A stretch of 64,000 nt of DNA from Tretioscincus oriximinensis (GCA_022410635.1 JAJVDF010000164.1:414860-478859), one strand, 5' to 3'; positions 1 to 10,768 are shown, numbered from the stretch's first letter. Numbers and translations are program-made. Notes: generated from the sequence alone by a model not told the origin.

Positions 1-1400
1 TCCTAGTGTTGTGTGATAGAGAAAACATTTTTTCTCTATTCACCCTATCCATCCCATGCATGATTTTGTACACTTCAATGAGATCACCTCTCAAACGCTG
101 CCTTTCGAAGATGGAAATTCCAGTTCGTAGGATTCAATCTCTTCTTTAACATACAAGGCTATACCACCATCAGATCTCCCTTTCTAATCTTTTCTGTATA
201 GTTTGTAACCTGGGAATACTGTATCCCATTGGTTTTCTTCTGTCCATCGGGTTTCAGTTATGCCAATAATAACGACAGTATTGCCGTTCACTAAGCATTC
301 CAACTCCCCTATTTTTGTTTGGAGGCTTCTGGCATTTGCATACAGGCATTTATATGCGTATCTCCAGTGCTAGTTTGGCCTCGTATAATTGTGGGAAACC
401 ACAGTTTGCTCATTACAGCTTTTTACTTGAATACTATATCCAGGTTCCCCCTCTGATACTATATTATCTGCATAATTTTGTTCCTTAGCAATTGCAGTTA
501 CATTTACGTTATCTCGAACCGGATGCTGCCCAGTTCCTGTCGGCTTTCCCCCAGATATCAATTTAAAAGCTGTTATGCAACCTTTTTAATATTAAATGTC
601 AGCAGTCTGGTTCCATCTTGGTTCAAGTGCAACCCATCCCTTTTGTACAGGTACAGTCTGTCCCAAAATGTCCCCCAGTTTCTGAGAAATCTAAATCCTT
701 CCTCACGACATCACAACCTTATCCACACATTGTTGCTTCTAATCTCTGCCTGTCTAGCTGGTCCTGCATGTGGAACAGGTAGCATTTCAGAAAATGCTAC
801 CTTGGAGGTCCTGGATTTCAGTCTTCTACCTAGCAACCTAAATTTGGCTTCCAGGACTCCCCGCTTGGCTCTCCCAATGTCGTTGGTACCAACATGTACC
901 ACAACACCTGGCTCCACCCCAGCACTATCTAACAGCCTATCTAGATGTAGCGTGATGTCTGCAACCTTCCATGCAGTCATCACGCCCATGGCACATCCTC
1001 CTCTCTATATGCCTAACAACCAAATCGTCCAATACAAAAAGCCCCACTCCCACCACCCGTGGAGGACTATCTTCGGTGCAAGAGGATACCGGCACATCTT
1101 CTAAGGAAGGTATCCCCACTGAGGGAATATGCTGTCCCTCTTCCTCGCTCTGATGTCCTCTCTGCCCGAGACCCCTCGTTCTTGAAGGTAGCTGGAGGGC
1201 TGCACTCCCGGGAGTGGGATGCTCCTACTGCATCCCTGGAGGTCTCGTCCTGATGCCTATTTCTGTCTCTCTGCTTCTCCAGGTCAGCTACCTTGCTTGG
1301 CCTCAAGGGAAGAAACATATTCCCTGAGAGTCAGGAGCTCCTTGCACCGAACACACACCCATGACTTCTCACCAGCAGATAGATAGTCATACCTCTAATG
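1..1400 (-). mobile_element. CR1 LINE (CR1-A), ORF1 and partial ORF2, internally deleted
   Basis: Read on the minus strand, this runs from an ORF1 N-terminal zinc-knuckle-like segment (WVCVRCKELLTLR near 1340-1370) through the esterase-like ORF1 C-terminus (560-990) into the ORF2 start, whose endonuclease N-terminus reads LYANARSLQTKIGEL near 300-345. Near 118 it jumps to the ORF2 C-terminal region (RGDLIEVYK and MFSLSHN-type sequence at 1-118). All of the reverse transcriptase is therefore missing between EN and C-terminus. Stops interrupt the frames, so it is a dead copy. The 3' end lies beyond the left window edge. Confidence 0.85.
560..1318 (-). pseudogene. CR1 ORF1 remnant with SGNH-esterase-like domain
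   Basis: The minus-strand frame 711-989 has VVVHVGTNDIGRAKRG, the typical CR1 ORF1 esterase block, followed by LLGRRLKSRT and FSEMLPVP. A continuing frame down to about 560 holds GFRFLRNWGTFWDRLYL and DGLHLNQDGTRLL, matching the Asp-His block of SGNH hydrolases. In intact CR1 the protein binds nucleic acid and has an esterase domain of uncertain role in retrotransposition. The N-terminal part (1067-1318) is charged and weakly conserved. Frame changes and stops show it is not functional. Identification rests on remembered family motifs. Confidence 0.8.
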
Positions 1401-1855
1401 CATCTAATCATTAATGCAAAGCAACACCAAAATTGGTGATGATACTGCCATTTTAAAAATTGCTTTGTATGCATATTTTTTTTTACAATCTTCTCTTTCT
1501 CTCACTATAACATTTCAAAGTTATATAATCATGACATATGCTTAGAACAGCAGCTAATATGCATAGAACAGCAGCAATGCAATGTCCCTTTGATTAACAA
1601 CAACTTAAAAAGTTCACTGGTAGGTTTCTAATGGAAATGCACTTAAACAGAGAGACTCAGGCTGCTCTGGAAAAAAACAGAGAAAACCTTTGTGCCTCTC
1701 CACTTGTAAAGAGTCACTTTAGCAATGTATATAAATGGGAACAAAATAAATACATTTTGCCTGTTAGTACCTATTTACTCATGCTGGTTGGAGATGACTT
1801 CCTGTCCAACTCTTATTCCCTGACATTTGCTATCTTAAGCAAGCAGACAAAACCC
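1401..1855. other. AT-rich sequence, nothing recognised
   Basis: I see no gene, RNA or repeat family. A short open frame at 1631-1858 on the plus strand has no recognisable motif and looks like chance. Confidence 0.5.
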
Positions 1856-1940
1856 TAAATAGTTTAGTATCATGAGCAAACTTGGCTACTTCATTATTTA
1901 CCTCAGCATCCAGATCATTTATGAATATATTGACCCCTTA
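1856..1940 (-). mobile_element. short CR1 ORF2 fragment
   Basis: About 80 bp match the minus-strand CR1 segment around 33625-33700 and 22345-22400 in this window (shared phrases TTTAGTATCATGAGCAAAC and GATCATTTATGAATATATTG). It corresponds to the RT region just around motif C. Both ends are lost in unrelated AT-rich sequence. Confidence 0.7.
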
Positions 1941-2044
1941 ATTTATTTCATTAATTCAATTAAAAAAGAGAAAGTCATTTATTATATAGATTCATTTACA
2001 TACAGAATAATCTAGTTCAAGTACCATCTTTAAGCTGGTGGGGA

Positions 2045-2155
2045 AGGTTGAATAAGATGTAAGCCTTCAGGTGAAAATTAACCCTGTTAGCCACTCTGAG
2101 TCCCTTCAGGTGAGAAAATCAGGGTATAAAAATCAAAATCCTCCTCCTTCTTATT
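2045..2155 (+). mobile_element. 3' tail of tRNA-derived SINE ((TTC)n-tail family), truncated
   Basis: The segment carries GTAAGCCTTCAGGTGAAAAT, GCCACTCTGAGTCCCTTCAGG and GGGTATAAAAATC, followed by a pyrimidine-rich CTCCTCCTTCTT tail. This is the 3' part of the SINE seen more completely at 43758-44073 and 22741-23057. The tRNA-like head is absent. Confidence 0.7.
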
Positions 2156-3250
2156 TCTGTCAAATCAGAATGCACTTAGACAGCTTTTTCAGCAAATATC
2201 ATCCCCACCAACTACTCTGGCTATCTTCAAGGCAGTGAATCTGACTTTGAAGTTACCAAAGCAAAGCACTCTAAGAGGATATTACTGCTAAATCTGCCCC
2301 CTCTACCATGCAGTGACAGTGAATGGAGGAGGTAAAGCCAAAAGTGATTTCTACCTGTGCTAATATTGTGTCAGCCTGAAGTTTCATTATTTAGCTGTGA
2401 AAATTTTGCAGGTCAAGAAGATTCACATATGTGACCAGTATAGCTCCTGCCTTTGGGCAATTCCAAATCCTTGACACTGAGATAATTTATCTGGATACTT
2501 CCTGTGTCTGGGGAAGCCATTGGTTTCTTTCTGGGAAGGGATATAAGGAAATCTTTTATGGTAGACATTTTTTCACATTCTAAATAACAAGATTAAGTTG
2601 AGATGTAGGCATGACTATTAATAGTCATGTTCATTTGCATCTACATTTGGTGGCCATCTGGATTTTTGCTGAAGCAACTGGATGCATTGTTTGATGTAGG
2701 TGTCACATTTTAGCATCAAAGAAGTGATCTAAGAAGGGTTCTAACTTAGCAGTAGAAAACATCCTAATGTGTGGAAGGTTCATGATCCCTTATGCACAAA
2801 TTAAATTCTTTTGATGTGATTTGAATAACACCTAATTGCATGTGAACCAAGGAAACCATAGCAAATCATCCTTGGTTTGCAATGGTTCAGTTTGTTTGAT
2901 ACAATCCCCTTGGTTTGGGTTCAGTTTGAACTGTGGTTTTCAAACAGGGCAGTTTGGTTCAAATGTGAATTATGGAACACTTCAGTTTACTGTGAATTGT
3001 GGACTGATCAGTTTGGAAAGTGTACTTTCTCTGGAAGAAAGTAAAGCACAGGCCTCTGATCGCTAATTTTGCTGTTGTTGGCTTCAAGCACAACCTACCT
3101 ATATGTCTTAGTGTGATGTCACCATTGTTGTGTTTTCTTCATGCTATGTAGCTAGATGCAATACATTATTTTCTGTCAAAATTAAAACATACACAATCAC
3201 CATGTGTACTTAATCTGATATGTTCATAATGTTAACTGGGAGAGGCACAA
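2156..3250. other. unassigned sequence with GGTTTG-rich stretch
   Basis: No gene is recognised. Between about 2860 and 3015 the words GGTTTG, GGTTCAGTTTG and GAACTGTGG recur several times in both orientations, suggesting a decayed internally repetitive or foldback DNA element related to the stretch near 28760-28990. No boundaries can be set. Confidence 0.35.
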
Positions 3251-3313
3251 GAGCCCTGATGGTTCAGCAGAGATATCGAGTTTGAACCTCTGGTTTGCTT
3301 TGGAGAGAGGTGA

Positions 3314-3327
3314 GTGCCCTCTACTGG
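3314..3327 (-). promoter_or_regulatory. CTCF-core-like motif
   Basis: GTGCCCTCTACTGG agrees at all 14 positions with SYGCCMYCTRSTGG, the reverse complement of the degenerate CTCF core. The motif is short and degenerate, so a match by chance in 64 kb is possible. It sits at the edge of the TTATTCC-type element that follows. No functional claim is made. Confidence 0.3.
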
Positions 3328-3329
3328 CC

Positions 3330-3519
3330 TCAGTTTTTCAGTTGTCGACCTGCAATAAACACCGTTTCCCCCGGAATAAACTATTGCTCTGATATTCAGG
3401 CATCATTCCAGAGAATCCCTGTACTCTCGCGAGCATTTGCGTGTGCACAAATTAGATGTGAGATGTTAAAACTAGTGAGAATGCGGCAGTTGTTTTTATT
3501 GGTTGTTGCGAGTAACAGA
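3330..3519 (+). mobile_element. TTATTCC-family non-autonomous DNA element, copy 1
   Basis: This shares an ordered core (CAATAAACNCC, GGAATAAACTATTGCT, TCAGGCATCATTCC) with segments at 40400-40564 (reverse orientation) and 44093-44246. It lies between sequence that may be a SINE head (about 3250-3312) and a SINE tail (3520-3622), so it may be an insertion in that SINE. No coding capacity. The superfamily is not determined. Confidence 0.6.
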
Positions 3520-3640
3520 ATGTGAGCCTTTGGGTGAAAAATAAGCTTGTAAGCCACTTTGAATCCCTTCATGTGAGAAAAGAAGGGTATACAAACCCAG
3601 TTCTTGTTCTTGTTCTCCTCCTCCTCTTTCTGCACATGGT
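3520..3640 (+). mobile_element. 3' tail of tRNA-derived SINE ((TTC)n-tail family)
   Basis: GAATGTGAGCCTTTGGGTG, GTAAGCCACTTTGAATCCC and GGGTATACAAACCCAG are followed by TTCTTGTTCTTG and CTCCTCCTCC. This matches the SINE 3' region at 43758-43890 read in reverse. The tail is a degenerate pyrimidine repeat. Confidence 0.75.
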
Positions 3641-6445
3641 GACACTTCCATGTAGACTGATCTGTTTTGCACCTATGTAAGAAGCTAGAAATTACCAGCC
3701 AAACTTGTTAGGAATGGAGCTTGTGCTTTTAAACAACTATGAACTTCACATGGAATTATTTGCTTTAATAAAATGAGAAGTGTTTTAAGAGAACAATTAA
3801 AAAATAATGAAGCTTTCTGAGACTTGCGGCAGTAAAGTATATTTTAATTTCCATGGATTAAAATTTTCACTAAGCAAGTCAATTAAAAAAAAAGAAGGGA
3901 AATAAAATGCTAATATGACCTAGCCCAGCAAAGGAGATGGATCCTGATATGCTTGTTGTTGCACAGTGTGCACGAACACCAGGTTCAGATGTGTAAATTG
4001 AAAAGCAAAGATGCTTTGATAGAACATTGCGCAATGTGTGTGGGTGTGCAGATTTTCATCTTTGCTGCAGTGAATATGGGAACACCAAGCAAAAAGTGAC
4101 TCTAGCTGTATGGAATTGATGAAGGGCAGTCTGCTTAGCTTTTCTCCCCTATAATAGTGCTATGATTTTTGAACGCCCACCAGTATCTCAGAAAAGACAA
4201 CAGGCTGCAAAGTTACTACAGGATGCAAATTTAGAAGATGTATAAATGTACAAACTGCTAAAAAGATGTTGTATTTTGTATTGTTCCCTTCTCTTTTCAC
4301 AATTTACCTTCACTGTCTTAGGTATACATTATTTTCTCTTTCCCTTCTCCCCTCCCTCCATTTAGGTGGAATAAAGTTGCAGGCTGTCTGATAGCAGCTC
4401 TTAGAAAAATGTCATTTTGCTTTCTATGGTGACATGTCTTGTACAATGAAGCAATTTTCTTTGATAACTGCTAATACAATCTTCTTTTTCTGTTGATGAC
4501 TTTATCTAAAAATTGTGTAATAGCTGGGATTTGCCTTCAACTGATTTCTCATGGTTTTGCAGTAAACAAACAATGTTCAATCAAACTAAAGTGGAATTGA
4601 TCGATACATTAGAACATAACCATAAAAGAAGAGGACTGCTGAATTATGTTACCAGATAAGAAAAAAAGGAAAACAAGATCCAAATATCAAAAAGTAGGGC
4701 AGAAGAAGGACTAAAACTTTTAAAAGGTGGGCGCAGTTGAGGATCATAGAAGTTGTGACTCTTCTTGTTGACTTCTCTAAAGACCTTTTCCAAGTCAGGG
4801 AGACACAGAATCATATGTGAGTCTAAACCTAGAATTGCTATGCCTCCCAAAAAGGATCAATACATAACACACTATAGCCAACACATTTTATTATGAAAAG
4901 TGTAATTGTATTCAACAATGTAATCATGCCTTACATAGATCACAGAGTAAATATGTATAAATCATGCAACTCATATCATAGCATCACCAACGTAGTCTCA
5001 GTAAATGGTGCAATTTTTTTCAAATCTAGTTAGATAAATAGTTCATAAAAATTAAGGAAATAGGAAAAATGATTATTTTGTACCTTCCCCACATTGGTTT
5101 CTCTGAAGTTCTGTGTTGTTTTGAGTTATTGATCTCTTTTGCTGTTACATTGTACTGTTACTACTATTCAATTTTTAGTCAACTAAAGTATTCTCACCCC
5201 GAGCCACTAATTTCAAGTCTTTTTCTAAACATTTATTTTATTTATTCCTATCTTGTAACTGTGTATTACAATTCAGTACCAGTCCAGTACATGTTTCTGG
5301 ATCATTTTTTGGTTTTTTCTATTTTATAACCTATTCCCTTTTTTTGAATAAAAATGATTTTTATGCTGAAGATGACCAAGTCCAAGACTGAACTCCATAG
5401 AATCCTTTCCAGCATCTTCCTCTAGTCTTTCAGTGTGTCTTTTGAGCCATTAAATTGTGGTGCCCTTTAGTCAATACAGACTGCTTTGTCAAAATTCAGA
5501 TGAAAAATGTTTATCATGTTGTCATGATCATCTAAAGTAGATATATATAAAGAGAAGTCAAATACAAAATTCATTGACAGATTTAATAATAACGAATTAA
5601 TAATTAACCTTATTAATTAATTAACCTTATACAACACTAAATCCAAATTTGAACAAACACCATAAACATTTGTCCAACCTCTTATCAAAATGTTCACACA
5701 ATCAATAAGTTCAGGGACTATAAAACTTCTAGGAGCAAAGAGTTCAGATGACTTTATGTTTCTTTCTATTCTTTTAACCACAAGTGAGAGATAAGAGTAA
5801 ATAAGTTAGAATGTGTTTGAACAAGGAAACTCTTTTTTACTGTATTTAATACTATCCAATTTCAAATTTATAATATTCATAATTAATGAAGACTCCCACT
5901 GGGACAGTAATTGATTCTTTGCTGTTGCGGAGAATTGCTAATATTTGCCACATATGATAGTTGTATTTTCAATTTCTTTCTTTATCATCCTTAACATTCA
6001 CTAATCATTCATTTTGGCAGTGACAGTTTCATTTGAAGTCCTGCATGTATTAGAAAACCTTCCCTTAATCCAATTTGAAATGGGTCAGACCAAAGGAAGA
6101 TTAATTGATGTACAGAGGGCTTCTGATAAAGCCAATGAAACTAAGTATGGCATGAATAGGAGTTTCCATTCTATTCATGTGCACCAACTACCACTTCAAT
6201 CTAGATAATGTTCTTTTATTCCTCGTTACTAAGAAATAAAATAACGTTATCCAGATTGATGTGTTAACATACTGATAAGGGGTGAGATAGTAACATAATA
6301 ATGTAATGATATAGAAATATAGGAATAAACTATATATTGCACATTGTAAACAGAAATGTTTGGATTGGCTTAATGAAGGTATTGTATTGCACCTCTAGCC
6401 GAGAGGGTCATTGATCTTAGGGGCCCTCAGGTAGTGGATGCCATA
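3641..6445. other. AT-rich non-coding stretch
   Basis: No gene, structural RNA or known repeat is recognisable. Open frames up to 86 codons (5069-5329 plus) are hydrophobic by AT composition and lack motifs. Near 5600-5630 the word AATTAACCTTAT occurs twice in near tandem. The right part may include an upstream LTR of the Gypsy remnant, but I cannot define one. Confidence 0.45.
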
Positions 6446-6451
6446 TATTTT

Positions 6452-6469
6452 TAATGGCAGCAGTGGGAT
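6452..6469 (+). promoter_or_regulatory. possible tRNA-Leu-type primer binding site of Gypsy remnant
   Basis: TAATGGCAGCAGTGGGAT differs at three positions, all G to A, from the complement of a vertebrate tRNA-Leu 3' end as I remember it. It lies about 400 bp before the gag start, as expected for an LTR element. The expected CA end of the LTR is not clear, so this is tentative. A second partly similar stretch occurs at 6502-6525. Confidence 0.35.
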
Positions 6470-6872
6470 CCGGCAGCGATCCAGTGATTGTCACTTATTA
6501 ATTGGTGGCAATTTAGTGGGATCTGACAGGATCCCTTGAGGATTCAACAAAAGAGGATGTGGTGGAGTGGATGAATTGTGGAGGTTCCAGGGTAAGAGAT
6601 CCACAGGTTTACCGTTTAAAATATATTAAACGGAGTTAATTCAAGGTACACAAGGTAAAAGTGTTTGGTGTAAGTAGTGTACCTAGGAAATATTGGAGCA
6701 GATTCACAAGGTATAGGTTGTTGGGTATCGTAGTGAATCTGATCAAAGCCACAATTTGTGAGGAGGAAATTTGTTGTGTGTAGGCAACGAATACAAAGAA
6801 CAACAGTAACATCACATTGGAACCATAAACATCTTTATTTAACATTGTTTCATGGAAACAAGAGCAAAGGCC

Positions 6873-7919
6873 ATGGAGAGTACCCAGGTTGCAGAAGCAG
6901 GAAGGGTGGGTGACATTGAAGGGGCGCAGACCTAAGTGGCAGCTGATAGAAAGCTAGCTATTTTAAAATTAAAGATGGAACATGAATCCATGTTAAGAAA
7001 ATTGGAGCTTGATAGAGAAGAGAGGGAAAAACAGAGAGCATTTGAGGAAAGAAAATTCCAGTAAGAACAAGTAAAGGAAGAAAGACAGGCAGCTCTTGAG
7101 CAAGAAAAAGACAGACAAGAGGGCACATGAGCTGGCTATCTTAAATATGAAAATACAGGCCAAAGGCATGGGTCTGTCTGACCTGTCTGATGCTGGGGCC
7201 GCAGGACCCACAGGTATGCACATGGGTATAGACCTTAAACGTTTTCCTTTTTACAATAAAGGGGATTGTGTTGAGTCCTTTTTATGTACATTTGAGAGAG
7301 CGTGTGATGAACTGAAAGTTGATCCTGAAGATCAGATGAGATATTTAAGGGCAAGAATTAGTAGGGAACTGCTCAATAGCTATGCTCAGATGCTGCCTGA
7401 GGATGCTAAGACGTATCCTGCATTTAAAGCAATGGTCAAGCAGCGCGGGCGTGCTTTCAAGGGCATTCAAAAACCTGAACAGGAGACATTTTCCCAACTT
7501 TCTGCCAGGCTGAGTCAGGCTTTAAGGAAGTGGATCACTGTGGAATTAGTGACCACTGTGGAGCAATTTGAAAGCCTGATAGCCCTGGAACAGTTTTATG
7601 AGCAGGTTCCTGAGCACTTCTGCTGGATAGTATGGATAAAAAGTTCAAAAATACAACTCTCGCTGCCCAGTACCTGGATGAATTATCAGTGTTAAGGCAG
7701 GACAGCACTCATAAGACCCTACATATACCAGGGAAAGCACCATTTATCAAAAACCAAGTGTCTCCCAAATACATACCTGAGAAGGGAAGGGGAGATATTA
7801 AGAGCTCCATGTTTAAGGGCAGTGGCATTGATGATTAGCCAAAGAGGGGACCTGAGTTGGCTGCAAAAGATAAAATATGCTTTGCTTGTCATGAGAAAAG
7901 CCATTTTAAACACAATTGT
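6873..7919 (+). pseudogene. Gypsy gag pseudogene with CCHC zinc knuckle
   Basis: The chosen start ATG at 6873 opens MESTQVAEAGR. A highly charged helical stretch rich in Glu, Arg and Lys follows to about 7125, then a frameshift near 7110-7130 moves to the frame containing ILNMKIQAKGM. The capsid-like part (7230-7630) reads FPFYNKGDCVESFLCTFERA and TFSQLSARLSQALRKW. A further frame change near 7630 leads to LAAQYLDELSV. After a stop at 7836 the same frame gives CFACHEKSHFKHNC at 7878-7919, a CX2CX4HX4C knuckle. Gag would package element RNA; here at least three in-frame stops and two frameshifts disable it. Confidence 0.75.
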
Positions 7920-8096
7920 CCACAAATAATTTGTCACCACAGAGGGCAGCAAGTCCCTATACCAGTTATTACATACAAAAACAATATGGGGAAAAGAGTG
8001 GTGTAGTGCTATCAGAAGAAAATGGCCTCCCGCTGTCACAAAATGGCTGCCAGGATACTGAAATGTTCCAGGGACAGGATATAATGGCTCAGTATT

Positions 8097-8321
8097 TTGG
8101 TCACCCTTAAAGCCGATGTGCAATGTGAATATGTATGGGAGGTGGTGGCCACTGGTAAATCTATAAAAGCTTTGTGGGACACAGGATCTAATGTGAGTTT
8201 GGTCAAGCCGACCCTGGTCAGTGAGGCTGACGTCCCTGGGGAATTGGTGACATTAAAGGGCTTGGAAGGGCCTGCATTCAGCACCAAAGTAGCCAAATTG
8301 TGTGTAGCCATTAATGGCTAG
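8097..8321 (+). pseudogene. Gypsy aspartic protease remnant
   Basis: The 74-codon frame holds IKALWDTGSNVSLV, with the catalytic Asp codon at 8178-8180 in the DTGS motif typical of retropepsins. The fold continues with VTLKGLEGPAF and VAKLCVAING before a stop. Retropepsins are about 100 residues, and the C-terminal ILG-type motif is not visible, so it is partial. It follows the zinc knuckle by about 180 bp, the usual gag-to-pro order. Confidence 0.75.
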
Positions 8322-8344
8322 GAAGGAAAATGGAGTTTCACTTT

Positions 8345-8510
8345 GTGTGAAGAAAAAGAAAAAGAAAAAGAAAAAGAGGAGGAGGAGGAGGAGAAGGAAG
8401 AGAATAATTGAGTTTTTATACCGCTTTACCAGAGCGGTTTACAGGGCTAATTTTCACCCGAAGGCTTAAATCTTATTCTATCTTCCCCATCAAGTTAATG
8501 ATAGTACTAA
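8345..8510 (-). mobile_element. tRNA-derived SINE 3' part with (GAA/GGA)n tail
   Basis: The plus strand shows a purine tail (GAAAAA and GGA units, 8345-8402) followed by GAGTTTTTATACCGCTTTACC, CACCCGAAGGCTTAAATC and TATCTTCCCCATC, i.e. the SINE 3' region in reverse. It is nearly the same as 14537-14640, and related to 43758-43890. It loses homology near 8505, where L1-A 3' UTR-like sequence begins. The tRNA head is absent. Confidence 0.75.
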
Positions 8511-9239
8511 CATAACACAAGTACAAATATATACAGCCCACTATCCCACCCACTGCTTCCTCTCCCCACAGGAAGGAAAGACTATTTTATGAGAAAAATT
8601 TCAATTCCATATATGAGATGACTGTATAATACACCCATTGATTTTGTTGAGACAGTGCATAAGTGATCAATATTTGCCATTTTGCCTGCCATGAGTGTGT
8701 AGGTTGACCACCTATACATCTGGACCGTTTTTCAAAAATTAAATCAAATTTCATAAAACGTAATACATGGGAAAACCATTCCCTTATAGTCCAGATAAAG
8801 AAGTCTTTCCACCCCTTGGTGACTACCAGGTATCCTGCATAAATTGAGTATTTAACAAAATGATAAACATCAAATGGAGTATTTAACCCATCTAAACCAT
8901 CCAAAATGCTGGGGTAATTAGTATGTTAATATTGGAAATTTCTTGTATTTTATGGGCAATACTCTGCCAAAACTGTATGCAAATAATCGCCCCTATTATT
9001 GAAGCCATGCTCTTATTCTGGTAATTAAGGACCATTTTTTATCATCCCAATCCCTCAACATTTTCTTTACCTTATTCCAAATTGGATTGTAATTCATTTT
9101 TATTAACTTATCTACATTTTTTGCTAACCACACCCCTAAATATTTTATCTTTTTAAGTCCTGTTTTTAGGCCAGAATTTTGCAATTAGGAATATTTAAGA
9201 GTTAATAATTCAGACTTTGCTATTTTGATTTTTAAACCA

Positions 9240-10202
9240 GAGATGCTTTTGAATTTGGTTGTATCTTCCTTAATTACTGGTATAGATATCAAAGGGTTAG
9301 ATGTTATAATTAGCGCATCATTTGCATACATTAAAATCTTTACTTCTTCCTGTTCAATTTGATATCCCTTAATGGCATTATTATTTCATGGCATTATTAT
9401 TTCTGATATTGTCTGCTAGAATTTCCACCGCCATGATGAATAACAGAGGGGAAAGCAGGCAGTCTTGTTTAATTCCATTAGTAATGGGAAATGGCTCTGA
9501 AATAACTTGATTGACTTCTGTTCTGGAATAATTACCATGGTATAATGATATTATAGAATTTGTAAAATTGTTGCCCAAATTATATTTATGACAAAATTTA
9601 TCTATGAAATGATAGTTGACAGAGTCAAAAGCTTTGTAAATATCCAATTTAAGAAAAGTTAATTTTTGAATATGGATTTTTGCATGGTTCAAGATGTTAA
9701 TAGAAGTCCTTATTGGATCAGCAATTTGTTGTCCTTTTAAAAAGTCAAATTGTCCATCTTTTATTAATTTTGGTAATTTATTGAAATGTTTGGCCAGTAT
9801 TGCAGAAAATACACTAATTCCTTTTCTTGCTGCCCAATTTTTCAACAGTGAAGCCATTTTTTTCATACTGCAAGCATCCCAAGTTAAAAATTGATTTTTG
9901 TAATAGGCCTTTGCTTTTATCATAGCCATTTTATCTAACAATTTTAATTAATCTTTTAATATATCAATTCTTGCTTTTGTCTTCTGTGTAAATTGAGAAA
10001 GGAGTTTGGACTGCTCTATTTGAATTTGATTAATCAAACTGCGTCTAAAGACATTTCTATACTTACTCAATCTAATATCTTTCTGCAGACATAGTACCCT
10101 CATTGAAGCTTTAAATGCATCCCATATCATGGCATCCGATTGGATACTTTGTCTATTAATTTGAAAAAAGTCTATAATTTCTTGCTTCATATGTGCCATC
10201 AC
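9240..10202 (-). pseudogene. L1-A ORF2 reverse transcriptase remnant
   Basis: RT motifs seen on the minus strand: FLKLDIYKAFDSVNYHF (motif A with catalytic Asp), NGIKQDCLLSPLLF (motif B, a QGC-like Gly replaced by Asp) and, near 9325, MYANDALII, where the usual F/YADD has become YAND and so lacks a catalytic Asp. A perfect 16-bp tandem duplication at 9372-9403 shifts the frame between motifs B and C. Upstream is the EN-RT linker with IWDAFKASM. Confidence 0.85.
9372..9403. repeat. 16-bp perfect tandem duplication in L1-A ORF2
   Basis: ATGGCATTATTATTTC occurs twice head to tail. As 16 is not a multiple of three, it frameshifts the RT frame just ahead of the catalytic YxDD box. Confidence 0.9.
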
Positions 10203-10754
10203 AAATGGGTTCTTTGACCATTCTGCAGAGAATCACCAAAAATTTTCAGGAGATTCATGGTGTAAACAGAGGGGCATGGTCAGATAGCCATATTGACCCT
10301 GTCTCAACATCTTTTGCCGTCATAGAATTAGTTGTTTTTTTAAAAATATAATCTAAATAACTAAAGGATTGGTGTCTTCCAGAAAAAAAAGTGGGTTCAT
10401 TATTTTTACCACGATCAACATATACATCCTTTAATTTCCATCAGTTTAACCACACAAATCAAAATAAAGTATGACCACTACTTAAGTGATGTCTCATATA
10501 GAAGTTAAAGTCGCCTTCCCACAAAATTCTCCCTGAATATTAGGTTCCATTTACCTTAGCAAATTATGAATAAATTGTTTTTGTCTAATGTTAGGTACAT
10601 ATATATTCAAAAGCGTGATATCTAATCCGTCTAATGAATCGTTCAGTAAGAGGAATCTACCTTTAATCCCTAATAATCCTGTTGACCTGCAGATTTAAGG
10701 ATTTTCTGCATAAGATGGCTACTCCAAGAGATCTTGAGTTACCTCAGGCTTCTG

Positions 10755-10768
10755 CTGTTACTTCCCAA
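10755..10768. repeat. left target-site duplication of L1-B
   Basis: CTGTTACTTCCCAA here is repeated exactly at 14216-14229, and L1-A sequence is collinear across the two copies. Confidence 0.9.

Larger units (their letters stand above)
6450..8340 (+). mobile_element. Ty3/Gypsy-type LTR retrotransposon remnant (gag to protease)
   Basis: In order on the plus strand: a possible primer site, a gag with a charged coiled-coil N-terminus and a capsid-like region, a CCHC zinc knuckle and an aspartic protease with DTGS. The RT, RNase H and integrase are missing, because the element stops at about 8340 where a SINE (GAA)n tail begins. Frameshifts and stops make it inactive. The gag layout resembles the Gmr1-like Gypsy group from which the SCAN domain is thought to derive; that assignment is inference. 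Confidence 0.75.
8510..10754 (-). mobile_element. L1 LINE (L1-A), main part: ORF2 EN C-terminal part, RT, C-terminus
   Basis: Read on the minus strand from 10754 downward: endonuclease C-terminal region (about 10740-10205), EN-RT linker (9948-10202, IWDAFKASMRVLCLQKD), RT (9381-9941), thumb region (8996-9184, IKYLGVWLAKNVDKL) and a C-terminal region (8587-8904, GWKDFF). The 3' UTR has CACCCACTGCTTCCTCTCCCC-like sequence near 8550. The remainder of the element is at 14230-14512; the two parts are separated by L1-B. Multiple stops and frameshifts make it inactive. Confidence 0.85.

Noticed and set aside
478..1104. 208-codon plus-strand frame
   Set aside because: Antisense to the CR1 ORF1 esterase region, whose minus-strand motifs are clear; it has no motif of its own.
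6636..6845. minus-strand frame in the Gypsy leader
   Set aside because: Antisense to the element's untranslated leader; no motif.
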